Shown: positions 25,084-33,973, counted from the first letter of the stretch. The stretch: 64,000 nt of DNA from Prauserella endophytica (GCF_005146945.1 NZ_SWMS01000011.1:62001-126000), one strand, 5' to 3'. Numbers and translations: made by a program. The notes: generated from the sequence alone by a model not told the origin.

Positions 25084-26244
25084 ATGACTCAGGACATTCG
25101 CGACTTCGTGACCGCGTCGACCGGCCTGCTCGCCTTCGGGGAGCCGACCCACCTGGAGCCCGCCTTCGGGCGGATCCGCAACGAACTGTTCGCCCGGCTC
25201 ACCGACCACGGCTTCTCCTCCATCGCACTGGAAACCGACCGCGTGGCCGCGCTCGCCGTGCACGACTTCGTCCACAATGGAGTGGGCACCCTCGAACAGG
25301 CGATGCGGGACGGCTTCTCGCACAGGTTCGGGGAACTGGAGACCAACCGGCGGCTGGTCGCCTGGATGCGGGAGTACAACGAGAACCGCCCCGAGCACGA
25401 GCGCCTGGCCTTCCACGGCTTCGACATGTCCACGGAGATGATGAGCGCGCCCAGCCCTCGGACCTATCTGGAACACGTCCGCGACTACCTCGCGCTCGAC
25501 CTCGACCTGGCGAGCCTCACCGGTGACGACGAGCGGTGGAGCCGCACGGAGGCGGTGCTGGATCCGGCCGTGTCGGTCGGCGCCACGGCCGAGGCGGACC
25601 GGCTGCGGGTGCTCGCCGACGACCTGCTCACCACGCTCCACGCCCGCGCCCCGGAGCTGATCGCGGCGACGTCGCCCGCGGAGTGGCACCGGGCCAGGAT
25701 CCACCTCGGTTCCGCACTCGGGCTGCTGTGCTACCACCGGCAGGCGGCGGAGCGGGTGGACGACACCACGCGGTGGACCCGCCTGGCCGTGATCCGCGAC
25801 GCGCAGATGGCCAGGAACCTTCTCGACATCCGCGAGATCGAGGCGCCGAGGGGCCGGACGCTGGTCTTCGCCCACAACCTGCACCTGCAGCGCAACCCGA
25901 GCCACCTGATGCTGGGCCCGATGCCGCTCCAGTGGTTCAGCGCGGGCGCCATCGTGGCGTCGCTGCTGGGCGAGCAATACACGTTCGTCGCGGGCAGCCT
26001 CGGCCGCAGCGATGCCCTCGCGCTGTCCGAGCCCGGACCGGACACCTACGAGGCGTTCCTGCAGCGCCTCACCTCCTCCTGGGCGCTGGTCCCGGCGACG
26101 GCGGTCACCGGCACCCGCCCGCGGACAGACCAGACCCCGGAGCAGGGCTACTTCCCGCTCGAACAGCCTGTGCTCGACACGGCGGACGCCGTGCTGCACG
26201 TCAGCGGGACCGCGAAGGTGCCGGTGCCGGGCGGGAGGAGCTGA
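25084..26244 (+). CDS. Erythromycin esterase family protein
   Basis: 386 residues. The family catalytic features are visible: LAFGEPTHLEPAF with Glu and His near residue 20, IALETDR, and FAHNLHLQRN with the second His near residue 265. True macrolide esterases (EreA/B) have FGEATHG; here Leu follows His, so the substrate may differ. Homologues are frequent in actinomycete genomes without proven resistance. ATG 25084 chosen; GTG 25078 is two codons upstream. Divergent from its probable MerR regulator. Confidence 0.85.
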   Translation: MTQDIRDFVTASTGLLAFGEPTHLEPAFGRIRNELFARLTDHGFSSIALETDRVAALAVHDFVHNGVGTLEQAMRDGFSHRFGELETNRRLVAWMREYNENRPEHERLAFHGFDMSTEMMSAPSPRTYLEHVRDYLALDLDLASLTGDDERWSRTEAVLDPAVSVGATAEADRLRVLADDLLTTLHARAPELIAATSPAEWHRARIHLGSALGLLCYHRQAAERVDDTTRWTRLAVIRDAQMARNLLDIREIEAPRGRTLVFAHNLHLQRNPSHLMLGPMPLQWFSAGAIVASLLGEQYTFVAGSLGRSDALALSEPGPDTYEAFLQRLTSSWALVPATAVTGTRPRTDQTPEQGYFPLEQPVLDTADAVLHVSGTAKVPVPGGRS

Positions 26245-26263
26245 CGCGGCGGGCCGGGGCCGC

Positions 26264-27223
26264 TCAGGCGGGCCCGGCCATCGCCGCGACGCGGCGGGCC
26301 AGCCGCGCGGCGGCCTCGCGCAGCTCCGGCGGGTCCAGGACCTGCGCCTCGAAACCCAGGCGCGCCACGTGCATCGCGAGCCAGTCGAGGTCGTCCCCGC
26401 CCGCGGCGAGCACGCACCAGCCGTCGCCGTCCTCCTCGACGCGGCCCACCTGCGGCGGCACCAGCTGGCGCACCTCGTCGACATCGGCGCGCAGCCGCAC
26501 TCGCGCGAGGTAGCGGTACGGCGCCGCGGTGACGGACCGCTGCACATAGGCGACCGGGTCCGGATGGTCCCTCGGCCGGAACCGCCAGGTCGTCGCCACC
26601 AGCTCGCGCATCCGGTCGAGGCGGAAGGTGCGCCAGTCGGCGCGGCCGACATCCCAGGCCATCAGGTACCAGCGGCGGCCGGTGGCGACCATCCGCACCG
26701 GCTCCACCGTGCGTTCGGTCTGCCCGCCGTCGCGGCCCGCGTAGCCGAACCGCACCCGCACGGCGTCGCGGCAGGCCCTGGCGAGGGTCACCAGCACTTC
26801 CGCGTCGATCTCGACGCCGGGGCCGACGAGGGTCTCGGTGGCGCCGTGGACCGCGCGCACCTCGGCGCGCAGCCGGGGCGGCATCACCTGGTCGAGCTTG
26901 GCGAGCGCCCGCAGCGCCGCCTCGCCAGCACCGGCGACCGTGCCACCCGACGCGAGCCGCAGTGACACCGCCGTCGCGATCGCCTCGTCGTCGTCGAGCA
27001 GCAGCGGAGGCAGGCGGGTGCCCGCGCCGAGCTGGTAACCACCGCCGACGCCCGCCGTCGCGTGCACGGGGTAGCCGAGCGCGCGCAGCCGTTCCACGTC
27101 GCGGCGCACCGAGCGGTCGGTCACCCGCAGTTCGGCGGCGAGCTCGGCGGCCGTCCAGGACGGCCGCCGCTGGAGCAGCGCCAGCAGCCGCAGTACCCGT
27201 TCGGTGGTCGCCTCGACGGTCAT
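26264..27223 (-). CDS. YafY-type HTH-WYL transcriptional regulator
   Basis: 319 residues. An N-terminal HTH_11 domain at ~5-60 (RVLRLLALLQRRPSWTAAEL, VTDRSVRRDVERLRALGYPV), then GVGGGYQLG, a WYL ligand domain at ~135-215 (RWYLMAWDVGRADWRTFRLD) and a WCX C-terminal region. Members usually repress the adjacent divergent gene, here the DinB protein. A CGTTCC-N9-GGAACG inverted repeat lies in the 61-base gap. Confidence 0.9.
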   Translation of the reverse strand: MTVEATTERVLRLLALLQRRPSWTAAELAAELRVTDRSVRRDVERLRALGYPVHATAGVGGGYQLGAGTRLPPLLLDDDEAIATAVSLRLASGGTVAGAGEAALRALAKLDQVMPPRLRAEVRAVHGATETLVGPGVEIDAEVLVTLARACRDAVRVRFGYAGRDGGQTERTVEPVRMVATGRRWYLMAWDVGRADWRTFRLDRMRELVATTWRFRPRDHPDPVAYVQRSVTAAPYRYLARVRLRADVDEVRQLVPPQVGRVEEDGDGWCVLAAGGDDLDWLAMHVARLGFEAQVLDPPELREAAARLARRVAAMAGPA

Positions 27224-27231
27224 TCTCCGAT

Positions 27232-27252
27232 CGTTCCACAGATCACGGAACG
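27232..27252. promoter_or_regulatory. Candidate operator between WYL regulator and dinB-like gene
   Basis: CGTTCC-N9-GGAACG, perfect six-base arms, starting 9 bases from the regulator ATG and ending 32 bases before the DinB-like ATG. Confidence 0.45.
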
Positions 27253-27284
27253 AAACTGTCCGCTATTCGCGAGAGGCTGTGGAC

Positions 27285-27860
27285 ATGACATGGAACGCCC
27301 TGCTGCGAGAACAGATCGACTGGCACTGGACCCACCAGCTGCGCGGCCGCCTCGACGGGCTCACCGACGCCGAGTACTTCTGGGAACCGGGGCCCGGCTG
27401 CTGGAATGTCCGCCCGCGCGGCACCGGCAGCGCGCCGGTGCAGGCTGGGTCCGGCGCGATGACGATCGACTTCGCGATCCCGGAGCCCGATCCGCCACCG
27501 CTGACGACGATCGCCTGGCGGCTCGGGCACGTGATCGTCGGCGTGCTTGCGATGCGCAACGCCTCGCATTTCGGTCGCGCGCCGACGGACTACGACTCGT
27601 TCGACTACGCACCGACCGCCGCGGACGCACTGGCGCAGCTGGACACGGAGTACGCCACCTGGCTGGCCGGCGTCGAGTCCCTCGGTGAGGCCGGCCTCGA
27701 CCGGCCGTGCGGCGCCGCGGAGGGTCCGTACGCCGACCATCCCCTCGCGACACTGGTGTTGCACATCAACCGAGAGCTCATCCACCATCTGGCCGAGGTG
27801 TGCCTGCTCCGCGACCTCTACGCGCACACCCACCAGGCGATCCGGCAGGAGGCGAGCTGA
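27285..27860 (+). CDS. DinB-family (four-helix) protein
   Basis: 191 residues. WRLGHVIVGVLAMRN in the middle and LHINRELIHHLAEVCLLRDLY near the C-terminus supply the metal-binding His residues of the DinB_2/YfiT-like superfamily, in which some members are mycothiol- or bacillithiol-dependent transferases. Thiol transfer is a possibility in an actinomycete but is not shown. GAGAGG stands upstream of the ATG. The VOC gene starts one base after its stop, so the two are co-expressed. Confidence 0.82.
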   Translation: MTWNALLREQIDWHWTHQLRGRLDGLTDAEYFWEPGPGCWNVRPRGTGSAPVQAGSGAMTIDFAIPEPDPPPLTTIAWRLGHVIVGVLAMRNASHFGRAPTDYDSFDYAPTAADALAQLDTEYATWLAGVESLGEAGLDRPCGAAEGPYADHPLATLVLHINRELIHHLAEVCLLRDLYAHTHQAIRQEAS

Positions 27861-27861
27861 C

Positions 27862-28299
27862 ATGGCCCGCGATGTCCAGTTCACGTTCGACTGCGCCGAC
27901 CCGGCCGCGCTCTCCGCGTTCTGGGCCGAGGCGCTCGGCTACCAGGTGCAGGCTCCGCCGCCCGGCTTCGACTCGTGGGACCAGGCGCTCGAGGCGTGGG
28001 GCGTGCCGCCCGAGCGCCGCAACGACGCCTCGGCGGCCGTCGACCCCGAGGGCGGGCGGCCGAGGCTGTTCTTCCAACGGGTGCCGGAGGGCAAGCAGGC
28101 CAAGAACCGCGTGCACCTCGACGTGCGCGCCGCGCCGGGACTCGAGGGCGAGGAGCGGATGGCCGCGCTGGAGGCGGAGGCCGAGCGGCTCGTCACCCAC
28201 GGCGCCAAGCGGCTCGAACGGCACGAGCCCGCTCCGCCGCTCGCCTTCGGTCACATCGTGATGGCCGACCCCGAGGGCAACGAGTTCTGTTTGGACTGA
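27862..28299 (+). CDS. VOC-superfamily (glyoxalase-like) protein
   Basis: 145 residues, glyoxalase-like_6 type single polypeptide. QFTFDCADPAALSAFWAEAL at the start, RLFFQRVPEGKQAKNRVHLDV in the centre and MADPEGNEFCLD at the end are the usual strands, with potential metal ligands His (VHLDV) and Glu (NEFC). Coupled to the DinB gene, it probably serves the same detoxification. The last 49 bases overlap the convergent acyltransferase gene. Confidence 0.85.
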   Translation: MARDVQFTFDCADPAALSAFWAEALGYQVQAPPPGFDSWDQALEAWGVPPERRNDASAAVDPEGGRPRLFFQRVPEGKQAKNRVHLDVRAAPGLEGEERMAALEAEAERLVTHGAKRLERHEPAPPLAFGHIVMADPEGNEFCLD

Positions 28300-29141
28300 C
28301 CCGCGGTGGCAGGCCGCGGGGCGGGGATCCTCGGCAGCACGCCGGCGGTGCCGAGCGCGGAGTGGACGGCGGCCTCGGCGAGCGCGGCCAGCTCGCGCCG
28401 GTCGGCGGCGCGCCCGGGCGCGATCTCGGGGCACACGAACACCTCCAGCACGAGCCCGCGCAACCGGGCGACGCGGCGCAGGGAGGCGATGAGCGACTCC
28501 GAGCCGATGAACGCGGGCTCCGTCGTCTCCCTGCCGTCGGCGAGCCGGTAGCGCAGCGCCACCGGCCGCACGGGCACACCGCCGTCGATGGCGGCCTGGA
28601 ACGTCGCGGGCCGGAACCGGCCCGACGCGCGGCCGCACCACGTGGTGCCCTCCGGAGTCACGCTCACGAGCGAGCCCCCGCGCAGTGCCTCGGCCAGCTC
28701 TGCCATCGTCGCGGGCAAAGTGGACAGTCGCTCGCGGTCGAGGAAGATGTTGCCCGCGCGGGAGACCAGGCCACCGAGCACCGGCCAGCCAGCGATCTCC
28801 TTCTTGGCGAGCGCCCGCATCGGACGGACCGCGTTGATACCCACGATGTCGAGCCACGAGATGTGGTTGTTGACCACCAGCGCGCCACGCCCGCTGCCGT
28901 CGAGGCCGCCGTGCACCACGAGCCGCACGCCGAACGCGGCGAGGACGCCGCGGAAGACGAGCCGCACCACGCGCTGCCTGCCGGGCAGCACCACGAGCAG
29001 CGGCGCGACGAGCAGCGCCACGAACACCACGCCCACCGCGGCGCACAGTCGCCCCGCCCTGCGCACCACCCCGACGGAGGGTGCGCCGGAGGTCAGGCAG
29101 CCGTCTCCGCACGGGGAGGCGGGCATCCAGGCATGGCTCAC
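28251..29141 (-). CDS. olsA: PlsC-type acyltransferase, OlsA-like (Rv3026c position)
   Basis: 296 residues. A membrane segment at ~35-53 is followed by NNHISWLDI, the HX4D acyltransferase motif, with FLDRERLST and SVTPEGTTW (PEGTT motif) further on. Together with the GNAT gene whose stop it overlaps in GTGA, it fits the second step of ornithine-lipid synthesis (acylation of lyso-ornithine lipid). GTG start 29141 chosen because of the coupling. The C-terminal ~15 residues run into the convergent VOC gene. Ornithine as headgroup is inferred from the pair. Confidence 0.75.
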   Translation of the reverse strand: MSHAWMPASPCGDGCLTSGAPSVGVVRRAGRLCAAVGVVFVALLVAPLLVVLPGRQRVVRLVFRGVLAAFGVRLVVHGGLDGSGRGALVVNNHISWLDIVGINAVRPMRALAKKEIAGWPVLGGLVSRAGNIFLDRERLSTLPATMAELAEALRGGSLVSVTPEGTTWCGRASGRFRPATFQAAIDGGVPVRPVALRYRLADGRETTEPAFIGSESLIASLRRVARLRGLVLEVFVCPEIAPGRAADRRELAALAEAAVHSALGTAGVLPRIPAPRPATAGQSKQNSLPSGSAITM

Positions 29142-29908
29142 AGTTCCACCCCGAGGAAGAACTTCAGGTACCGCGCGTCCACCCGGTGCAGGTCCAGCAG
29201 CACGAAGAAGTCGGCGACCCCGAACGCGGGGTCGAGGGCGGGTGGGCCGCACACCTGCGCGCTCAACCGGACGTAGCCCTTGAGCAGCGGGGGGAGCACC
29301 GGCCGCGCGGGGCGCGCGACGTCGTCGCACTCCCACGGGTGCAGCGGGGTGACCCGGTGCGACTCGGGTGCGTAGTACCTGTTCCGGACCAGGTCCCACA
29401 CGCCGGCGGCCGTCGAGCCGCCGTCGTCGAGCGGCACCGAGGCGCACCCGGCGAGGTAGCGGTGCCCCGACAGCAGCATGTACCGCGCGATGCCCGCCCA
29501 CACCAGGCTCACGACGGCGCCGCTGCGGTGGGCGGGGTCGACGCACGAGCGGCCCGTCTCCACGAGCGAGGGCCGCAGCGCGGCGAGGCTGGTGAGGTCG
29601 AACTCGGTGTCGGCGTAGAGCTTGCCCGCGCTCGTGGCGCGGTCCGGCGGCAGCATCCGGTAGGTGCCGACGATGTCGCCGGTGGTGTCGTCCCTGACCA
29701 CGAGGTGGTCGCAGAACTCGTCGAAGTGGTCGACGTCGAGGCCGGGTTCGAGGGAGTCGAGGGTGGCCCCCATCTCCTCGGCGAACACCCGGTAGCGGAG
29801 CCGCTGCGCGGCGAGTACCTCGGCGTTGTCGTTGGCGACGAGCAGCGAGTACTTCGCTGTCCCCTCACCCGTCCGGTCAGTGCTGGCCAGTAGCTGCGAC
29901 CGCGTCAT
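29138..29908 (-). CDS. olsB: Acyl-ACP-dependent N-acyltransferase, OlsB-like (Rv3027c position)
   Basis: 256 residues of the Acetyltransf_5 (hemolysin-like GNAT) family. YSLLVANDNAEVLAAQRLRYRVFAEEMGA and DEFCDHLVVRD are the N-terminal family signature; VGTYRMLP, ETGRSCVDPAHRSGAVVSLV and the long-chain-binding YLAGCASVPLDD follow. OlsB makes lyso-ornithine lipid from ornithine and 3-hydroxyacyl-ACP. The tandem with a PlsC-type gene supports this role; M. tuberculosis has the same pair beside etfAB. Confidence 0.78.
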   Translation of the reverse strand: MTRSQLLASTDRTGEGTAKYSLLVANDNAEVLAAQRLRYRVFAEEMGATLDSLEPGLDVDHFDEFCDHLVVRDDTTGDIVGTYRMLPPDRATSAGKLYADTEFDLTSLAALRPSLVETGRSCVDPAHRSGAVVSLVWAGIARYMLLSGHRYLAGCASVPLDDGGSTAAGVWDLVRNRYYAPESHRVTPLHPWECDDVARPARPVLPPLLKGYVRLSAQVCGPPALDPAFGVADFFVLLDLHRVDARYLKFFLGVEL

Positions 29909-30027
29909 GCCCGAATGGTCGCCCCGCGAGGGAAACCGCGAAGGGTTCCGGCCGTGACCGAGGGCTGCACAGTGCGTTAACGGCGAGTTCTCAGCCTTTT
30001 CTCAGCCGCGCTCGGCGCACCCCGAAC

Positions 30028-30080
30028 GCAGTGAAGGCCACCATCACTGCGTTGAACGCAGGCATGGTGGCCTTCACTGC
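30028..30080. repeat. GGCCACC hairpin repeat, copy 6 (terminator of etfBA)
   Basis: Arms GCAGTGAAGGCCACCAT (30028-30044) and complement (30064-30080). It begins 17 bases after the etfA stop. Confidence 0.9.
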
Positions 30081-30096
30081 GGTTGAGCGAAAGGGG

Positions 30097-31056
30097 TCAG
30101 CCCTTGCGCTTGGCGACCTCTTCGGTCAGCTGGGGGGCGACGTTGAACAGGTCGCCCACCACGCCGAAGTCGGCGATCTCGAAGATCGGTGCCTCGGGGT
30201 CCTTGTTCACCGCGACGATCGTCTTCGAGGTCTGCATGCCGGCGCGGTGCTGGATCGCGCCGGAGATGCCGAGCGCGACGTACAGCTGCGGCGACACGGT
30301 CTTACCGGTCTGCCCGACCTGGAACTGTGCCGGGTAGTAGCCGGAGTCCACGGCGGCACGCGAGGCGCCGACGGCCGCGCCGAGCGCGTCGGCCAGCTTC
30401 TCGACGACCTCGAACTTCTCCGCGGAGCCGACGCCGCGGCCGCCGGAGACGACGATCGACGCCTCCGTCAGCTCGGGGCGGTCACCGCCGACGACCGGCT
30501 CCACACCGGTGATCTTCGCGGACTTCGCCGCGTCCACGGCGGGCAGCGACACGGTCTCCTCCGCCGCGGCGCCCTCGGCCGCCTCGGCCTCGACACCACC
30601 GGGACGCACCGAGATGACCGGGGTGCCCTTGGCGGCCTTGGCCTTCACGGAGAAGGCGCCACCGAAGATGGACTGGTCCACCGAACCGTCGGAGTTGACA
30701 CCGACCGCGTCGACCAGCAGACCGCCGCCGAGGCGGATCGCGAGCCTGCCCGCGATCTCCTTGCCCTCGGAGGTCGCGGCCACGAGCACGGCGGCGGGCG
30801 AAGCCTGCTCCGCGACCGTGGACAGCGCGTCGACCTTCGGGGTCACGAGGTAGCCGTTCGCGTCGTCGGACTCCGCGACGTACACCTTCGCGGCGCCGTA
30901 GGACGCCAGCGACTCCTTCACCTTGCCGGCCGTGCCGGGCGCGCCGACGACGACCGCGGACGGCTCGCCGAGGGCACGGGCCGCGGTCAGCAGCTCGTAG
31001 GTGACCTTCTTGACCTCACCGTCGACGTGGTCGACGAGCACCAGTACTTCAGCCAT
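30097..31056 (-). CDS. etfA: Electron transfer flavoprotein alpha subunit
   Basis: 319 residues. The N-terminal adenine-nucleotide-like fold runs to ~190 and the C-terminal FAD domain shows [70 protein letters not shown] and [14 protein letters not shown]. With EtfB it shuttles electrons from acyl-CoA dehydrogenases to the quinone pool. AAGGAGA stands eight bases before the ATG; 20 bases separate it from etfB. Confidence 0.97.
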   Translation of the reverse strand: MAEVLVLVDHVDGEVKKVTYELLTAARALGEPSAVVVGAPGTAGKVKESLASYGAAKVYVAESDDANGYLVTPKVDALSTVAEQASPAAVLVAATSEGKEIAGRLAIRLGGGLLVDAVGVNSDGSVDQSIFGGAFSVKAKAAKGTPVISVRPGGVEAEAAEGAAAEETVSLPAVDAAKSAKITGVEPVVGGDRPELTEASIVVSGGRGVGSAEKFEVVEKLADALGAAVGASRAAVDSGYYPAQFQVGQTGKTVSPQLYVALGISGAIQHRAGMQTSKTIVAVNKDPEAPIFEIADFGVVGDLFNVAPQLTEEVAKRKG

Positions 31057-31076
31057 GAGTTCGTCTCCTTGTCGTC

Positions 31077-31859
31077 TCAGATGAGCTTCTGGCCGACCAG
31101 GTACTCGGCGACCTTCGAGCCACCGTCACCCTCGTCCTCGACCCGCTGGCCGGCGGTGCGCGGCGGCTTCGGCGAAGCCTCCAGCACGGTCGACCAGGCG
31201 TTGCCGAGGCCGACCTCGCCCGCGTCGACCCCGAGGTCGGCGACGGTGAGGGTCTCCACCGGCTTCTTCTTCGCGGCCATGATGCCCTTGAACGACGGGT
31301 ACCTCGGCTCGTTGATCTTCTCGGTCACGCTCACGACGGCGGGCAGGCTCGCCTCGAGGTGGGTGATGCCCTCCTCGGTCTCGCGGTCGACCTTGATGCC
31401 GCCGCCGTCGACGGTCAGCTGCCGCGCGTGGGTCAGCTGCGGGAGGCCGAGCAGCTCGGCGAGCATCGCGGGGATGGCTCCGCCGCGACCGTCCGAGGCC
31501 TCGTTACCGGCGATCACCAGGTCGTACTCGACCTTGCCGAGCGCGGCGGCGATGACCTTGGCGGTCGCCACCATGTCGGAGCCGTGCAGCGACTCGTCGG
31601 AGACGTGGATGGCCTTGTCCGCGCCCATCGAGAGGGCCTTGCGGATGGCGTCGGTGGCGCGGTCGGGGCCGACGCACAGGACGGTCACCTCGCCCTCGCC
31701 TGCCTCCTTGATCTTGAGCGCCTCCTCGACGGAGCGCTCGTTGATCTCGTCGATCACGGCGTCGGCCGACTCACGGTCCAGGGTGTGGTCACCCTCGGAG
31801 AGCTTGCGCTCCGAGTACGTGTCCGGCACCTGCTTGACCAGGACAACGATGTTGGTCAT
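31077..31859 (-). CDS. etfB: Electron transfer flavoprotein beta subunit
   Basis: 260 residues. NIVVLVKQVPDTYSERKL at the N-terminus, EEALKIKE, VLCVGPDRATDAIRKALSMGADKAIHV and DLVIAGNEASDGRGGAIPAM (AMP-binding signature) are intact. Partner of EtfA. ATG 31859 chosen: TAAGGAGA precedes it by four bases, and an upstream frame extension lacks family similarity. Promoter-proximal sequence holds two inverted repeats (31931-31948 and a DosR-like box). Confidence 0.97.
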   Translation of the reverse strand: MTNIVVLVKQVPDTYSERKLSEGDHTLDRESADAVIDEINERSVEEALKIKEAGEGEVTVLCVGPDRATDAIRKALSMGADKAIHVSDESLHGSDMVATAKVIAAALGKVEYDLVIAGNEASDGRGGAIPAMLAELLGLPQLTHARQLTVDGGGIKVDRETEEGITHLEASLPAVVSVTEKINEPRYPSFKGIMAAKKKPVETLTVADLGVDAGEVGLGNAWSTVLEASPKPPRTAGQRVEDEGDGGSKVAEYLVGQKLI

Positions 31860-31930
31860 GGATCTCCTTAGGCGCACGCAGGGCGTTACTGGGCGGTAGA
31901 TTATTCGGATTTTCCGTGGCTGGCGCGCCG

Positions 31931-31948
31931 AGGTGACGGCCTTCACCT
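31931..31948. promoter_or_regulatory. Inverted repeat upstream of etfBA
   Basis: AGGTGA-N6-TCACCT, perfect arms, 72 bases upstream of the etfB ATG. Its size and spacing suit a TetR or GntR dimer. Cognate regulator unknown. Confidence 0.4.
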
Positions 31949-31964
31949 GGATTCGCGATTTATT

Positions 31965-31979
31965 AGGACCATAGTCCCA
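31965..31979 (-). promoter_or_regulatory. DosR/DevR-like box upstream of etfBA
   Basis: The minus strand reads TGGGACTATGGTCCT, close to the mycobacterial DosR consensus core GGGACT-N3-GTCCC with one mismatch in the second half. Position is about 105 bases upstream of the etfB ATG. No response regulator is in the window. Confidence 0.4.
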
Positions 31980-32071
31980 CTAGTCGGGGATGCGCCACGA
32001 AGACTACATCGGGTACCCGTTCCAGCGCCGAAAGTCGCAACCGGCTGCTTCTAATGGGTGGATGCAGGGTC

Positions 32072-32077
32072 TAGCCT
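32072..32077 (+). promoter_or_regulatory. -10 element of a leaderless degV promoter
   Basis: TAGCCT ends seven bases before GTG 32085. Confidence 0.5.
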
Positions 32078-32084
32078 CCGGGAC

Positions 32085-32924
32085 GTGCCCGTTGCAGTGA
32101 TCACCGATTCCACCGCCTGTATCCCGGACCAGCTCGCGGCCCAATGGGGCATCGCCGTCGTCCAGGTCCAGATCGTGGCCGGCGACCGGATCGACGACGA
32201 GTCCCGGTTCGACCGGGCCGAGTTGATCGAGCTGCTGCGCTCAGGGCAGCACGTCAGCACGAGGCCGCCCGATCCGGGCGCCTTCTTCTGGACCTACCAG
32301 GACGCCGTGAGCGCCGGCGCCGACGCGATCATCAGCCTGCACATCTCCAGCAAGATGTCGGCGACGCTGGAGGCGGCCCGCGAGGCTGCGCAGCAGGTCA
32401 AGGTGCCCGTGTACGTCCTGGACAGCGCGACCACGAGCATGAGTCTCGGCTTCGCCGCGCTCTCGGCCGCCCGCACGGCGGCCGCGGGCGGGCAGGTACA
32501 GCGCGTCATGGAGGCCGCCGACCGCAGGGTCAGGGCGAGCAGCGAGCTGATCTACGTGGACACGCTGGAGTACCTGCGCCGAGGCGGACGGATCGGAGCT
32601 GCGTCGGCGATGCTCGGCACGGCACTGGCGATCAAACCGCTGCTGACCGTGGACAACGGCCAGGTCGCACCCCTCTCGCGGGTGCCGGGGACCAAGCGGG
32701 CGCTGAACAAGCTCGCCGACCTCGCCGTGGAGCGGGCCGGGGAACACAAGGTGGACATCGCGGTGGCGTGCGCGACGCCGTCGGACCGCGAGCTGACGCT
32801 GGTGCAGCAGCTGCGCAGCCGCGTGCCCGGGCTCAACGAGATCATGCTCGTGCAGGCGAGCACGGTGATCGCCGCGCACGTGGGCCCCGGTGCGCTGGGC
32901 GTCACGGTCTCGCCAACCACCTGA
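32085..32924 (+). CDS. DegV-family fatty-acid-binding protein
   Basis: 279 residues. PVAVITDSTACIPDQL at the N-terminus, STRPPDPGAFF, and VDTLEYLRRGGRIG are the DegV/FakB motifs; the Ser/Thr in STRPP contacts the fatty acid carboxylate. FakB proteins present fatty acids to the kinase FakA for phosphorylation; no fakA is nearby. GTG 32085 chosen over GTG 32058 because PVAVITDST is the usual N-terminus and TAGCCT is at leaderless spacing. Confidence 0.88.
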   Translation: MPVAVITDSTACIPDQLAAQWGIAVVQVQIVAGDRIDDESRFDRAELIELLRSGQHVSTRPPDPGAFFWTYQDAVSAGADAIISLHISSKMSATLEAAREAAQQVKVPVYVLDSATTSMSLGFAALSAARTAAAGGQVQRVMEAADRRVRASSELIYVDTLEYLRRGGRIGAASAMLGTALAIKPLLTVDNGQVAPLSRVPGTKRALNKLADLAVERAGEHKVDIAVACATPSDRELTLVQQLRSRVPGLNEIMLVQASTVIAAHVGPGALGVTVSPTT

Positions 32925-33000
32925 GCGGAACTCGCCGCCGGGCGCCCGCGTTGGATAATCGCCCGCAACAGGACAGACCCGCCCCGCCGGAAGGACCACG

Positions 33001-33183
33001 ATGGGATCGCTGTTCAACAAGGTGGCCCGCTTCGCGAGGAGCCCGCAGGGCCGTCGCATGATCGCCGAGGCGCAGCGGATGGCCAAGGATCCGCACAAGC
33101 GCAAGCAGGCAATGAACGCGCTCAACAAGCTCCGCGGCAAGGGCCACAAGGGCGGCGGCACACCGCCGTACCGGCCTCACTGA
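33001..33183 (+). CDS. Small basic protein of unknown function
   Basis: 60 residues, MGSLFNKVARFARSPQGRRM then a helix rich in Lys, Ala and Gln and a Gly/Pro tail. About one third of residues are Lys, Arg or His. The first half could form an amphipathic helix. GGAAGG lies eight bases before the ATG. It resembles short proteins annotated as hypothetical in many actinobacteria; I cannot name a family. It sits 22 bases before the methyltransferase gene, which has its own promoter. Confidence 0.65.
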   Translation: MGSLFNKVARFARSPQGRRMIAEAQRMAKDPHKRKQAMNALNKLRGKGHKGGGTPPYRPH

Positions 33184-33193
33184 GCCTCGCGGC

Positions 33194-33199
33194 TACCCT
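33194..33199 (+). promoter_or_regulatory. -10 element for the MGLP-type methyltransferase
   Basis: TACCCT ends six bases before GTG 33206. Confidence 0.5.
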
Positions 33200-33205
33200 C
33201 GGCGC

Positions 33206-33973
33206 GTGACGACCACACGCGCCGAGGCACTGCATCTCACCGGTGAGCGCACCGTGCCGGGGGTGCCGGAGGAGAACTACTGGTATGCCCGGCACGAGGC
33301 CGCCTATCTCGCACTGCTGCCGTACTGCACGGACGCGACGGTGCTGGAGGCCGGCTGCGGCGAGGGCTACGGCGCCGCGCTCATCGCCCGGCACGCGCGG
33401 CGCGTGCTGGCGCTGGACTACGACGAGCAGGCCATCGCGCACGTCGGGCGCCGCTACCCCGGCGTCGGCCCGGTGCGGGGAAACCTGGCGTTCCTGCCGG
33501 TCGGCACGGCCGCCGTCGACGTGGTCGCCAACTTCCAGGTGATCGAGCACCTCTGGGACCAGGACGGCTTCCTCGCCGAGTGCCACCGGGTACTGCGACC
33601 CGGCGGCAGGTTGCTCGTCACCACTCCCAACCGGCTCACGTTCACCCCCGACAGCGACACCCCGCTGAACCCCTACCACACCAGGGAACTCGCACCGTCC
33701 GAATTGGACGAACTGCTGCGGGCGAACGGCTTCGAGGTGGAACTGCTGCACGGTCTGCACCACGGCGAGGCCGTGCGCGCGCTCGACGAGCGCTACGGCG
33801 GATCGATCATCGACGCGCAGCTCGACGTCGTCATGGGCAACCTGCCAGGGCAGGCGACGTGGCCCGAGGCGCTGCTCGCCGACGTCGCCGCGATCAGGGC
33901 CACGGACTTCGCGATCCACGGCGAGGGCCTGGACGCGAGCCTCGACCTCGTCGCGGTGGCGGTGCGGCCGTGA
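33206..33973 (+). CDS. SAM-dependent methyltransferase of the methylglucose lipopolysaccharide cluster (Rv3030-like)
   Basis: 255 residues. SAM motif I VLEAGCGEGYGAALIA (~45-60), post-I acidic ALDYDEQ, motif IV ANFQVIEHLWDQDGF and motif after RPGGRLLVTTPN. LTGERTVPG at the N-terminus is a recognisable feature of the Rv3030 group. By gene order (etfAB, methyltransferase, GH57, GT4) it is the sugar methyltransferase of the mycobacterial MGLP cluster, modifying glucose of an intracellular glucan. Its stop overlaps the GH57 start in GTGA. Confidence 0.83.
   Translation: MTTTRAEALHLTGERTVPGVPEENYWYARHEAAYLALLPYCTDATVLEAGCGEGYGAALIARHARRVLALDYDEQAIAHVGRRYPGVGPVRGNLAFLPVGTAAVDVVANFQVIEHLWDQDGFLAECHRVLRPGGRLLVTTPNRLTFTPDSDTPLNPYHTRELAPSELDELLRANGFEVELLHGLHHGEAVRALDERYGGSIIDAQLDVVMGNLPGQATWPEALLADVAAIRATDFAIHGEGLDASLDLVAVAVRP

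Noticed and set aside
25084-26244. Macrolide resistance determinant
   Set aside because: Only family membership is visible; the FGEATHG motif is altered and resistance cannot be inferred.
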